36,195 bases of DNA from NCBI GenBank assembly GCA_018432955.1, contig JAHDSE010000070.1, positions 1-36,195 on the forward strand. Direction: 5' to 3'. The first letter of the stretch is position 1. Every line of letters starts with the position of its first letter. Position numbers and translations under genes: made by a program. Of the stretch, positions 1-6,894 are shown piece by piece. Source of the DNA: Syntrophomonadaceae bacterium (lineage in GTDB: Bacteria; Bacillota; Syntrophomonadia; Syntrophomonadales; Syntrophomonadaceae). The notes beneath the pieces were generated by a model. It was given only the letters and a program-made list of their open reading frames with translations, made no database searches and was not told where the DNA came from.

Positions 1-1
1 G

Positions 2-277
2 ATTGTAATTCCAATAATTGCTCTTGGGTTAGTCTATTATTATGGAGAGCCAAAGCCAAAGAAATGGACTTATGGACTGCTTATTACCGTACCTCTAATA
101 ATCATTCTGCTTATTTCAATACCACAAGGGATAAAGGTTTCACAAAGGATCAATGATAATGATTTTGGAATGAGAATCGTTCAGGGTAATGGGGTGACAT
201 TGGCCTGGGCACCAAGAGGACCAGGTTGGCCTGATGAAGGAACATCATGGGATGAGGCATACAACCGAAATTCCTGA
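2..277 (+). pseudogene. 3' fragment of a membrane protein, truncated at the window edge
   Basis: An open frame enters from the left edge and stops at TGA 275-277. It encodes two hydrophobic stretches followed by a soluble tail rich in G/W/P (segment GPGWPDEGTSWDEA). I do not recognise the family with confidence; the tail resembles extracytoplasmic domains with repeated W-x-x-A motifs. Overlapping its end, a second frame reads about 24 residues (IPEEIFNLIIGAF and onward) to TAA 333-335 without a start, so the 3' end looks like a junction between two gene remnants. The gene could also continue normally to the left, so only its C-terminus can be judged. Confidence 0.45.
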
Positions 278-336
278 AGAGATATTTAATCTTATAATTG
301 GGGCCTTTAATACTCTATTGAAAGAGGCTAAGTAAC

Positions 337-559
337 CAGCCGTCCACCATTATCGGTGTTTTTGGCTCATTTGCCAGGGGCGAAGCTACCGAATCGAGCG
401 ATGTTGATATTCTGGTTGTTTAGTGTAGATTTATTTCATTTCATTTCCCTACAGGAGCGCCTGGCAGAGATTCTGGGGCAAAAGGTTGACCTTGCAACAC
501 CTGGATCACTAAAACCCTTGCTTAAGGAGCAGATACTTAAAGAGGTATTGGACATATAA
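337..559 (+). pseudogene. Decayed MNT-type nucleotidyltransferase (MntA antitoxin-like)
   Basis: The frame containing the codon at 355 reads GVFGSFARGEATESSDVDIL, the GSxARG...DxD signature of minimal nucleotidyltransferases, then hits TAG at 421-423. Homology resumes in another frame (QERLAEILGQKVDLATPGSL, ending EQILKEVLDI) to TAA 557-559. The protein would be about 95 residues if intact, normal for this family. Such proteins pair with HEPN toxins and AMPylate them; no convincing HEPN gene follows. A frameshift and probable small deletion near 423-440 make it a pseudogene. No proper start codon is visible upstream, so the 5' end is approximate. Confidence 0.75.
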
Positions 560-712
560 CCCGAGAATAAACTTATACCATAAGAAAAAATGGTAATGTA
601 TTTGAACGGGTTGAGAAATCCAGGGACCATTGAAAATATCAAGGATTAGCCTTAAAATAGTATTATAGAATCAAAACTGTTACGGTATTTCAAATTTGCG
701 GAGGTGAGTATT

Positions 713-958
713 TTGTCAATCACTAAAGATGATCTCTATAAGATAATTGAAAAGTTAAGTGATTCTGATACAGCATCTGCATTTGATTACTTACATTACC
801 TGCTTACACGATCCAAACCGGCAAAAAATAAGACCTGGGCACAGATTACTGAGCTATCTCCTGACAACGAACCGCTTAACGATGAAGAGTTGCGCCAGCT
901 AGCAGCTCCAGAGGATTATATATCTATAGATCAGGCTACTGAAGAGTATGATATATAA
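713..958 (+). CDS. Antitoxin of a RelE/ParE-type toxin-antitoxin pair
   Basis: A small acidic protein of about 81 residues, mostly helical, with a charged C-terminal half (DNEPLNDEELRQLAAPEDY) of the sort that wraps a RelE-family toxin. No clear ribbon-helix-helix or HTH signature is visible, so the antitoxin class is open. GGAGGTGA at 699-706 is an ideal ribosome binding site for TTG 713; the upstream GTG at 704 lies inside that site and is less likely as start. Its end overlaps the toxin start by 11 bases, the usual antitoxin-first coupled arrangement. The family call rests largely on the neighbour. Confidence 0.75.
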   Translation: MSITKDDLYKIIEKLSDSDTASAFDYLHYLLTRSKPAKNKTWAQITELSPDNEPLNDEELRQLAAPEDYISIDQATEEYDI

Positions 959-1208
959 ACTTTTGCTAAAGCGGGAGGCAGCTAAATACCTGGCTAGTTT
1001 GGATAAACCTACCAGAGATAGGATAAAAAAAGCTTTGGAGGGTTTAACCAGGATTCCACCTGAAGGTGATATCCGTCCAATGAAGGGTATGAAAGGGTGG
1101 TTCAGACTCAGGGTTGGTTCCTACCGGGTCGTATTTCAAATAAACGAAGATGAGCATACAATTTACGTAGCAATTATAGGTCCCAGGGGAGACGCTTACA
1201 AAAGGTAA
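948..1208 (+). CDS. relE: RelE/ParE-superfamily toxin
   Basis: An 86-residue basic protein with the RelE fold pattern: N-terminal YKLLLKREAAKYLASL helix, then IRPMKGMKGWFRLRVGSYRVVFQI and a C-terminal hydrophobic strand (TIYVAIIGPRGDAYKR). The L-x-G-x-x-x-x-R-x-R-x-G-x-Y-R-V motif places it among RelE/YoeB-type mRNA interferases that cleave ribosome-bound mRNA. Arginines at R-x-R-x-G-x-Y-R-V and the C-terminal R-G-x-x-Y-K-R are retained, so it is probably active. Start ATG 948 overlaps the antitoxin, giving translational coupling. The pair is intact although it sits among decayed genes, as is common for addictive modules. Confidence 0.88.
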   Translation: MIYKLLLKREAAKYLASLDKPTRDRIKKALEGLTRIPPEGDIRPMKGMKGWFRLRVGSYRVVFQINEDEHTIYVAIIGPRGDAYKR

Positions 1209-1270
1209 TTGGATAGAGAATTGGCTTCTGCAAAGTCTTTGGCCAGCTTAATATCTTGTTGGCTTACTAT

Positions 1271-1302
1271 GTGAAACGCCCCGCCTCCACCAAAATTTTA
1301 GG
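1271..1302 (+). repeat. Dispersed intergenic repeat, copy A
   Basis: A C-rich segment (ACGCCCCGCCTCCACC then AAAATTTTAG) that recurs nearly identically at 7593-7623 (ACGCCCCTTCCCCACC then AAAATTTAG). In both copies a strong hairpin with the character of a terminator follows within about 10 bases, though the hairpin sequences differ. It does not match any element I can name. Confidence 0.6.
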
Positions 1303-1310
1303 TAGTTATA

Positions 1311-1347
1311 GATGCCATGCGGTCAAAGCCGCATGGCATCGGCCTTT
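1311..1347 (+). terminator. Intrinsic terminator after the toxin-antitoxin genes
   Basis: A perfect 12-bp stem GATGCCATGCGG (1311-1322) and its complement at 1329-1340, loop TCAAAG, followed by GGCCTTTTT. It lies about 100 bases after the toxin stop codon. Confidence 0.8.
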
Positions 1348-1407
1348 TTGGGGCATTTGCCTCCCGGTTTTCCGCCCTCCAATTTCACAGATGAAATCGG
1401 CCATTTT

Positions 1408-1436
1408 TGGCATACTGGAGGGATTTGAACCACCGT
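1408..1436 (-). other. tRNA 3'-end-like fragment (possible att scar)
   Basis: Read on the minus strand this is CGGTGGTTCAAATCCCTCC followed by AGTATGCCA. It contains a T-loop (TTCAAAT) with G/C-rich flanks and a terminal CCA, as in the last 28 bases of a tRNA. The rest of a tRNA is absent and the T-stem has a mismatch. Integrative elements often duplicate exactly this part of a tRNA gene, and conjugative-element fragments start about 110 bases away. Short chance similarity cannot be excluded. Confidence 0.35.
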
Positions 1437-1467
1437 AAACAAGTGAATACGGAAAACAGGCATAATG

Positions 1468-1508
1468 AGCGGGCGTATTTTCAAACGAAGATACGCCCGC
1501 TTTTTTTA
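1468..1508 (+). terminator. Intrinsic terminator
   Basis: A 15-bp stem (AGCGGGCGTATTTTC at 1468-1482 with 1487-1501, one G-T pair), loop AAAC, followed by seven T. No intact gene directly precedes it, so it probably came with the lost mobile element. Confidence 0.8.
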
Positions 1509-1545
1509 TGCCCTTTTTCAAAATCGCGTCACATTGAAAACAAAT

Positions 1546-1719
1546 TCAAGCAACCATCTTGCCAGCTACGAGGGGCACAGCCTCTCCATGTCGGATGTGG
1601 TCGAGCTGTACGACGGTTCCGGCAGCTCCTTCCACTATGTCGACCGCTTTGGCTTCAGGGAAATCGGCTTTGATCCACCGGGACAGGAACTGAGCGGCGG
1701 CCCGGCCATGAGCCTGTAG
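1546..1719 (+). pseudogene. C-terminal fragment of a YodL-like protein of a conjugative element
   Basis: An open frame ending at TAG 1717-1719 encodes YEGHSLSMSDVVELYDGSGS and then FHYVDRFGFREIGFDPPG. The G-x-S-L-S-x-S-D-V-V and HYVDxFGF pattern is what I know from YodL/DUF4316-type accessory proteins on Tn1549-like integrative conjugative elements of Clostridia. The N-terminal part and a start codon are missing; the upstream sequence (1510-1545) is not obviously homologous. GC content here is visibly higher than in the surrounding genes, consistent with transfer. The exact domain name is from memory of similar proteins. Confidence 0.6.
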
Positions 1720-1785
1720 CTGTCGCTCCCAGCACAGCGGAAGGTGTTTTTTTGTACCCCAAATCAAAACAAGGAGGAAAACCCC

Positions 1786-1944
1786 ATGAGGAAAACGCAG
1801 ACCGCACCGGCCGCAGCCGAGCCGGAAAACACGCAGGCAGCTGAGTCAACAGCCCTGCCCACGCAGGTGGACGTCAAGCTCAGCTCCACCCGTCCAGAGG
1901 GCAGCGTGCGCCATCGCGTCCGTCAACCAATTAGAACTGCTTAG
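1786..1944 (+). pseudogene. Truncated SpoVG-family gene of a conjugative element
   Basis: A ribosome binding site (AAGGAGG) precedes ATG 1786. The product begins with an A/P/E-rich leader, then VDVKLSSTRPEGSVR, the opening of the SpoVG fold (compare the family pattern V-x-L-x-x-x-x-x-E-G-x-x-R-A-x-A-S-V). After GSVR the frame is wrong: the other frame would give AIASVN, so about two bases are missing near 1911, and homology stops altogether near 1927. Both frameshift and truncation mark it as a dead 3'-deleted copy. SpoVG-like genes of this form are regular cargo of Tn1549-type elements. GC-rich like the preceding fragment. Confidence 0.65.
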
Positions 1945-1986
1945 ACATTAAAGGGGATATTCTGTTTTGTTAAAACCCAAAGTATC

Positions 1987-2025
1987 TTGACGCGATCAGT
2001 ATATTTCTTAATATTAAAATATACT
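1987..2025 (+). promoter_or_regulatory. Promoter with an overlapping palindromic operator
   Basis: TTGACG (1987-1992) and TAATAT (2009-2014), 16 bases apart, form a plausible sigma-A promoter. A perfect 9-bp inverted repeat, AGTATATTT (1998-2006) and AAATATACT (2017-2025), covers the spacer and -10 element, and a third AGTATA occurs at 2035. This geometry suggests repression by a dimeric regulator, perhaps the PAS-AraC protein downstream, but nothing ties it to a particular protein. Confidence 0.5.
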
Positions 2026-2067
2026 GAAATTTTTAGTATAATAAAAGAAAACTATTTGGGGTATACC

Positions 2068-2241
2068 ATGCTGAATATATACGACTGTGAAAGAAGCAGG
2101 AGAAAAATGGAGCATCGGCAGCCGGATGGTAGCACGGTGCTGCGCAGATTGACGGATAAAAGGGGCGGAGAAAACCGGCAATATACAGCTGATCACCAGT
2201 TACAGAAAAGCCTGAGGACGGCAGGTATACAAGGGGGATAA
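2068..2241 (+). CDS. Possible small leader ORF, 57 residues
   Basis: ATG 2068 follows GGGG at 2058-2061 and lies just downstream of the promoter at 1987. The product is charged and polar (many R, K, E, Q; two cysteine-free halves) with no recognisable domain. Its TAA at 2239-2241 sits within the ribosome binding site of the PAS-AraC gene (ATG 2245), so translation could be coupled. It may equally be a non-coding 5' leader that happens to stay open. Confidence 0.3.
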   Translation: MLNIYDCERSRRKMEHRQPDGSTVLRRLTDKRGGENRQYTADHQLQKSLRTAGIQGG

Positions 2242-2244
2242 AAA

Positions 2245-3018
2245 ATGGGAAATAATATGGAAGACAGGCAAAACGATATTATTGAGTCGTTTCAATCGCT
2301 CTTTGAAAAAGAAGAACTGCTTGCCAGGGTCATCGAGTGCTTCCCCTATCCGATTCAGATTTACGCGCCGGACGGAATATCGGTGCTGGTGAATAAGGCT
2401 ATGCTGGCTGAATATCATGCTGTCAGCCCGGACATGGTCGTCGGGAAATACAATGTATTTAAAGATCCTGACGTTATCGCTACAGGTCAGCTCCATGCGT
2501 TAAAAAGGGCATTTAGCGGCGAAACCGTCTTTTTTTCGGATGTCAGAGTGCCTTTGGACGGAATTGCGGAGCGTTACGGCATACAGGACTTCGATGTGGA
2601 GGCCGTATACCAGGACATCACGGTTTTTCCAATTGTGGATGACGAAAAACGTGTGATATACGTCGCGGCATTTTTGATCAACAGAAGGGTTTATCGTGGC
2701 AAGGATGAAATTGAAAAGGCGAAGGAATATATAGAAAACCATTGGATGGACAGGTTTGATTTAAGTGAAACAGCAAAGGCGGCATGTCTCAGCAAAGCCC
2801 ATTTCACCAAGCTGTTCAAGAAGCATACCGGCGTCACCCCACATGAGTATTATACCAATTATAAAATCAGTAAATTGAAGGAGAAGCTGCTGGACACCAA
2901 CCTTTCCATCGCCCAGGCCTTTGCCGCCTGCAATATGGCTTATGGCGGCCATTCCGCAAGAGTATTTAAAGATAAAACAGGCGTCTCCCCTTCCGCGTAT
3001 CGGAAAATGTCGAAGTAA
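2245..3018 (+). CDS. PAS-domain AraC-family transcriptional regulator
   Basis: A 257-residue regulator. Residues about 27-130 form a PAS-like sensor (FPYPIQIYAPDGISVLVNKA), and residues about 150-257 form a double helix-turn-helix of the AraC/XylS type: DLSETAKAACLSKAHFTKLF, KKHTGVTPHEYY, and the second HTH ending in KTGVSPSAYRK, the family hallmark. Unlike classical AraC proteins there is no cupin arm; a PAS domain would sense a small ligand or redox cue. GGGGG upstream of ATG 2245 is the ribosome binding site. The next gene encodes a PAS-only paralogue, and the SLH and lipoprotein genes further down may be targets, which is inference from position only. Confidence 0.9.
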   Translation: MGNNMEDRQNDIIESFQSLFEKEELLARVIECFPYPIQIYAPDGISVLVNKAMLAEYHAVSPDMVVGKYNVFKDPDVIATGQLHALKRAFSGETVFFSDVRVPLDGIAERYGIQDFDVEAVYQDITVFPIVDDEKRVIYVAAFLINRRVYRGKDEIEKAKEYIENHWMDRFDLSETAKAACLSKAHFTKLFKKHTGVTPHEYYTNYKISKLKEKLLDTNLSIAQAFAACNMAYGGHSARVFKDKTGVSPSAYRKMSK

Positions 3019-3052
3019 AATAAATCACCCGATATTAGTAATAAAATAATAT

Positions 3053-3070
3053 GAAGCCGGGCTTCTTTTT
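3053..3070 (+). terminator. Short intrinsic terminator after the AraC-type gene
   Basis: GAAGC (3053-3057) and GCTTC (3061-3065) with a CGG loop, followed by TTTTT. The stem is short, so termination may be partial. Confidence 0.5.
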
Positions 3071-3196
3071 ATTTAAAGATAAGATTTTTGGTACTAATTA
3101 TGAGCATATTTGACCTATCCTCATAGCCGGCCAACAAGTAAAATATTAGCAGCTATTACAATAATATCGGCAGTTTGGCTGGGAAGGAGCGTTCAT

Positions 3197-3685
3197 ATGG
3201 GCGGCAAAACGAAAGAGCAGCTGCTTAAGGAACTGTCGGAAGTACAGAAAATGTTGGAAGAAAGAACCGAGACTCAAGGTCAAATGATTAAGAGATTTCA
3301 GAAGCTTATCGAAAATGAGGGGCTGTTTTCTCAGATAATCGACTTTTTCCCTTATCCCCTCGCCATTTTTACGCCGCAGTTTACGCTGGCCATGACAAAT
3401 AAAGCTTTTGCGGCGAAAACCAAAACGCGGGTCATGTATCCGGAAAAAGGAGCCGTTCGCATTCTTCAACACAAGGCCAACGATATACAACTGGCTGCCG
3501 CCGTCAGGGGGGTCTTTGCCGGGAAAACCTTCTTTTTTGAGGACTTAGAGAACCCGTTTTCCATGTTTTCAGGAATTACGCAGCAAAGCGCGGCGGAGTC
3601 TGACCGATTCAATAGGATTGTTGTTTTTCCTGTTCCAGCCGATGATTCCAAAATCACCCACGGTGTCATTGTGTTTATGCCGTGA
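3197..3685 (+). CDS. PAS-domain protein without an output domain
   Basis: Start ATG 3197 follows AAGGAG at 3184-3189; an upstream in-frame extension to 3110 has no ribosome site. The 162-residue product starts with a coiled-coil segment (KEQLLKELSEVQKMLEERTE) and continues with a PAS-like domain, IDFFPYPLAIFTPQFTLAMT and on to the end. The stretches FPYPxxIxxP, xxNKA, VF-G-TFFFEDL and RIVVFPV match the PAS region of the AraC-type regulator just upstream, so the two are paralogues. With no kinase, HTH or catalytic part it may be a sensor partner that binds that regulator, or a decayed remnant of a longer protein. It ends at TGA without obvious damage. Confidence 0.75.
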   Translation: MGGKTKEQLLKELSEVQKMLEERTETQGQMIKRFQKLIENEGLFSQIIDFFPYPLAIFTPQFTLAMTNKAFAAKTKTRVMYPEKGAVRILQHKANDIQLAAAVRGVFAGKTFFFEDLENPFSMFSGITQQSAAESDRFNRIVVFPVPADDSKITHGVIVFMP

Positions 3686-3768
3686 GCAAACAGAATAACA
3701 AGTTCACTACGCAATGCGGGCGGCTGCGTGAATAACAAACAAAAATAAATTATACGGAGGTAAGACCA

Positions 3769-4878
3769 ATGAAAAGGAAATCTATAGCTTTTATAGTCAT
3801 CGCGGTGATGATGTTTTCCTTGATGGGTAACCTGGCGGTATTTGCGGCTGATCTGCCGACGGGAGACAGCTTTGATGCCCCGCCGCAAAATCTGACCGTG
3901 GAGCTCAAGGAATGGGAAGATGGAAGACCCTATTTTGCTCTTAAGTGGACGAATCCTCAGAGCATATGGGAACTGGGACAATACGGTGTTGAACATGGAG
4001 AGTGGGGTGCGGAGTATCAGATTGATATGAAGATTGGTGAAGGACAATGGCGCTATGACATGGGCGGGAGTCTTTTCGGGAATGCGCTTTCATTTGATGA
4101 AGAATTGGATGAACCCGGAAATTATGTAACAGATGACGTTACATGCGACCCTATGGATCTCGGCGTGGACGGTATTGTCGATATTAAGGCGAATGTCTAT
4201 CATATCCGGGTGAGATACGCCTATGCAGCTAATCAAGGTAGCGATGATTACTATATATACAGTCCGTTTTCAAATACTGCTTCGATCGGCACCGAAGCGT
4301 TTTACAAGGAAGCGTCCGACTGGGCAAAGTCCGAGCTTCAGAAAGCCAATGATCTCGGCCTGATCCCCGAGATGCTGAAGGGCGCAGATATGACAAAGCC
4401 TATCACACGGGAGGAATTCTGCGAGCTTGCCGTTTTGCTGTATGAAAAGGTTACGGGGCAAAAAAGCGAGCCGGTTTCTGCCAATCCCTTTACGGATACG
4501 TCAAACCCGCAAATATTGAAGGCATATAATCTCGGCATAACCTCGGGAACCTCCCAAACGACCTTTTCCCCGACGGTTTTGATTAACAGGGAACAATGCG
4601 CGGCTATGCTGTTCAGGGCGATTAAGGCCATTCATCCCCAGGGGGATTACAGCGTAGCGGGCGTTAAGGATTTTCCCGACCAGAAGCATATTTCAAGCTG
4701 GGCGGTTGAAGCGGCAAAATATATGAGTAAAATCGGCGTTCTTGGCGGTGACGCCCAGGGCAATTTTATGCCCAAGGCAAGCACGCCGGCGCAGGAAGCC
4801 GCCGGATACGGCATGGCAACGAGAGAGCAGGCGATCGCCTTATCGGTCAGAACATATGACAAAGCGCCGGAAATTTAA
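3769..4878 (+). CDS. Secreted SLH-domain surface protein
   Basis: A 369-residue secreted protein. Residues 1-27 are a signal peptide (KRK, hydrophobic core, AVFAA cleavage region). Residues about 35-180 form a beta-rich domain starting NLTVELKEWEDGRPYFALKW, reminiscent of fibronectin-like modules, whose function I do not know. Residues about 180-365 hold three S-layer homology motifs (SDWAKSELQKANDLGLIP, DTSNPQILKAYNLGITSG, SSWAVEAAKYMSKIGVLGG), each with the TREEF/INREQ/ATREQ-type turn. SLH modules anchor proteins to pyruvylated cell-wall polymers. A strong ribosome site (ACGGAGG) precedes ATG 3769. It heads a run of exported proteins. Confidence 0.92.
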   Translation: MKRKSIAFIVIAVMMFSLMGNLAVFAADLPTGDSFDAPPQNLTVELKEWEDGRPYFALKWTNPQSIWELGQYGVEHGEWGAEYQIDMKIGEGQWRYDMGGSLFGNALSFDEELDEPGNYVTDDVTCDPMDLGVDGIVDIKANVYHIRVRYAYAANQGSDDYYIYSPFSNTASIGTEAFYKEASDWAKSELQKANDLGLIPEMLKGADMTKPITREEFCELAVLLYEKVTGQKSEPVSANPFTDTSNPQILKAYNLGITSGTSQTTFSPTVLINREQCAAMLFRAIKAIHPQGDYSVAGVKDFPDQKHISSWAVEAAKYMSKIGVLGGDAQGNFMPKASTPAQEAAGYGMATREQAIALSVRTYDKAPEI

Positions 4879-4897
4879 GCAAGTGGAGGAAGATTAA

Positions 4898-4936
4898 ATG
4901 CGAGTTGAAATATCAGATTTACAGACACCCAAATAA
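4898..4936 (+). CDS. Possible 12-codon mini-ORF
   Basis: ATG 4898 lies 8 bases after GTGGAGGA and the frame ends at TAA 4934-4936. The product would be MRVEISDLQTPK. It sits between the SLH gene and the next lipoprotein gene. It may be a remnant of a deleted gene; there is no other support. Confidence 0.2.
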   Translation: MRVEISDLQTPK

Positions 4937-4971
4937 ATACAAGGTAATTGATTCAAGGAGGAGGGTTATTC

Positions 4972-5808
4972 TTGAAAAAACTATTTGCCATGACTTTGGT
5001 ATTTATTATACTCCTGTCGCTTGCGGCTTGCGGTGGTAAGAGCGAAACCACGCAGGGCAAACCTGGCGACAGCGGGCAGGCCAAATCGCAGCAAACGACG
5101 TCGGAGCAGAGATCTATGCCGGAGAATACCGGTGAGAAGGGTATTGTTTGTGTAAGCTATGAGGCTTATGACGACGCTTGGGGTGATTTTAACAAACATA
5201 TCACCGCGCAAAGCGGTGACCATGAAATCGTATCAGTCCATCAGAGCACGGCCATGCCTCTGGAACTGAAGAAGCTGAACTATCTACTCCCCTTGAGCTT
5301 CCTTGGGCAATCCCAAGTGAGCCAGGGCAAATTTGACGTAGCCATGGAGACCGGCATGCTTGACGCGGGCTGGGCGGACGATGTGGTTCTTACTTACGAT
5401 GAAAAGGCAGGATACCTGTTAAAGGGGACTGATACACAGGGAAGCTCGTTGGAGATTAAAGTAAGGTACGATGACAAGGCTGATTCGCTGCGGCTGGAGG
5501 GGTATAAAGACGGCGCTCTGGACATGGTATTTGAATACAGCAAGACTCCGGATGGGTATGCGGCTCAGTATTACTATGAGGCAGTTGTAGATATGGTTAA
5601 ATTTGATGCGGTATACGGATTGTGCACCTATCGGCTCATCTTTGCTGGAACCAATGGTTCCTGTGCCAGATTCGACAACGTGTCTTCTGAACCAGACTCC
5701 ATTTTTGGCAGCATTCCCGACAAACAATCCTTCATTGAAGGTGCTACTCACTGGTTTACTATTACTGACGGGGAATTCACCGGAAAACTAGACGGAAAAG
5801 AATTCTGA
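4972..5808 (+). CDS. Lipoprotein of unknown function
   Basis: Start TTG 4972 is set by AAGGAGGAGGG directly upstream; a longer frame from 4948 would run through that site. The 278-residue product has a lipoprotein signal peptide with lipobox LAAC (Cys20), then a low-complexity G/S/T/Q linker (about 23-50), then a beta-rich domain of about 220 residues. I do not recognise the domain; its repeated strands (YLLKGTDTQGSSLEIKVRYD, LRLEGYKDGALDMVFEY) recall DUF-type beta barrels that sit on the outer face of the membrane. It lies in a run with a membrane protein and two more lipoprotein genes. Confidence 0.82.
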   Translation: MKKLFAMTLVFIILLSLAACGGKSETTQGKPGDSGQAKSQQTTSEQRSMPENTGEKGIVCVSYEAYDDAWGDFNKHITAQSGDHEIVSVHQSTAMPLELKKLNYLLPLSFLGQSQVSQGKFDVAMETGMLDAGWADDVVLTYDEKAGYLLKGTDTQGSSLEIKVRYDDKADSLRLEGYKDGALDMVFEYSKTPDGYAAQYYYEAVVDMVKFDAVYGLCTYRLIFAGTNGSCARFDNVSSEPDSIFGSIPDKQSFIEGATHWFTITDGEFTGKLDGKEF

Positions 5809-5846
5809 TCGCTTTGGTAAGTAAAAAAATAAATGGGGGTTGAGAC

Positions 5847-6185
5847 ATGTCTGAACTAATACAAGCGCAAACCGGCGCCTTTGAACAGACAGATATTGAT
5901 AGCAACAAGACAATGGCGGGGCTCGCCTACTTACTTTTCTTCTTGCCACTCTTGGTTTGTCCCCAGTCAAAATACGCTAGGTTCCACGCTAACCAGGCAT
6001 TGCTGCTGTTCATTGTGGCAATTGGGGGCAATATTATCTTAGGTATCATCCCAATCATCGGCTGGATACTAATACCTCTTTTTGCCCTGGGCATCTTTAT
6101 CTTGGCTATTATGGGTCTAATCAACGGTTTTAAGGGCAAGGCCAAGCGGCTTCCGATTTTCGGGAAGCTCGACATTTTAAAATAA
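5847..6185 (+). CDS. Small multi-pass membrane protein (DUF4870/Tic20-like)
   Basis: A 112-residue protein with three predicted membrane segments (about residues 27-40, 53-75 and 78-97). The motif YARFHANQALLLFI between the first two segments is typical of the small DUF4870/YtxG-like membrane proteins of unknown function found in Firmicutes. TGGGGG precedes ATG 5847. The gene sits 38 bases after one lipoprotein and 31 bases before the next, likely in the same transcript. Confidence 0.8.
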   Translation: MSELIQAQTGAFEQTDIDSNKTMAGLAYLLFFLPLLVCPQSKYARFHANQALLLFIVAIGGNIILGIIPIIGWILIPLFALGIFILAIMGLINGFKGKAKRLPIFGKLDILK

Positions 6186-6216
6186 TATGTCCGCATAGGA
6201 CAAGGAGGAAAGAGCT

Positions 6217-6723
6217 ATGAAAAAATTATCCGTTGCGCTTCTCGTGATTTTACTTGTCTGCTCTTTACTGACAGGCTGTGGCGTTAAAGAAAAAATCGAA
6301 CAAAAAGCGGGCGAGAAGATTGTGGAAGAAGTTGTTGAAAAAGTCGCGGGTGACGAAAATACGGAAGTAGATATTAATGGAGGAAAAATCACGGTTAAGG
6401 GTAAAGAAGGGGAAAGCTTTTCCCTTGGCGGCACCGAATGGCCGGATATTGATTACATACCTGAATTTAAGAAAGGCCAAATCATCAGCGCCGCCAATGA
6501 TGGTGAAGACAGTGTAATGATTATCTTGGAAAAAGTGGACCGAAATGATTTTGAGGACTATGTGGAAGATATCAAAAATGATTTCCCGGAAGAAATCAAT
6601 GAAATACAGGTAGAGGAATACCTCCTTTTTGAAGGCAAAAACGTTAAAGGTGAGATGGTGGCAATACAGTATTACATAAACGACAACTCACTCACAATTA
6701 TCGGCAACAGGGAGAGCGAATGA
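6217..6723 (+). CDS. Lipoprotein, DUF6591-like
   Basis: A 168-residue lipoprotein: signal peptide with lipobox LTGC (Cys21), a charged helical region (KEKIEQKAGEKIVEEVVEKV), a short strand pair containing GGKITVKGKEGE, then a compact alpha/beta domain with a helix RNDFEDYVEDIKNDF. This order (helical spacer, K-V-x-G-x-E-G-E strand, C-terminal domain) resembles small Firmicute lipoproteins labelled DUF6591; the assignment is by pattern memory. AAGGAGG precedes ATG 6217. Confidence 0.8.
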   Translation: MKKLSVALLVILLVCSLLTGCGVKEKIEQKAGEKIVEEVVEKVAGDENTEVDINGGKITVKGKEGESFSLGGTEWPDIDYIPEFKKGQIISAANDGEDSVMIILEKVDRNDFEDYVEDIKNDFPEEINEIQVEEYLLFEGKNVKGEMVAIQYYINDNSLTIIGNRESE

Positions 6724-6756
6724 CAATTTTATATGTAAAATTTCAGGGAGATGGAA

Positions 6757-6864
6757 GTGAAAAAGAGATTTTTATTACTCATATTAATGTTAATCTGTAT
6801 AGTAATGCTTCTGTCAGCTTGCGGTAACGACAATAAAACGGAAAGACCAAGGGGATGGTATTAA
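6757..6864 (+). pseudogene. 5' part of a lipoprotein gene split by an IS110-type element
   Basis: AGGGAG at 6745-6750 serves GTG 6757. The frame encodes a complete lipoprotein signal peptide with lipobox LSAC (Cys22) and then only 13 more residues before TAA 6862-6864. A signal peptide with no mature domain is not functional. IS110-type transposase sequence starts about 30 bases later, and the far side of it carries an exported-type C-terminal fragment (7363-7551), so the two probably were one gene. The join itself cannot be proven from this window. Confidence 0.6.
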
Positions 6865-6894
6865 TAACAAATTGATTGGAGAGGGTGAAAATGA

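Noticed and set aside
1408-1480. A complete tRNA gene on the minus strand
   Set aside because: Only a T-arm and CCA-like end can be found; anticodon and D arms are absent and the acceptor 5' strand is missing.
3466-4047. Minus-strand open frame (193 codons)
   Set aside because: It runs across the PAS-only gene end, the gap and the SLH gene start; no motif or ribosome site supports it.
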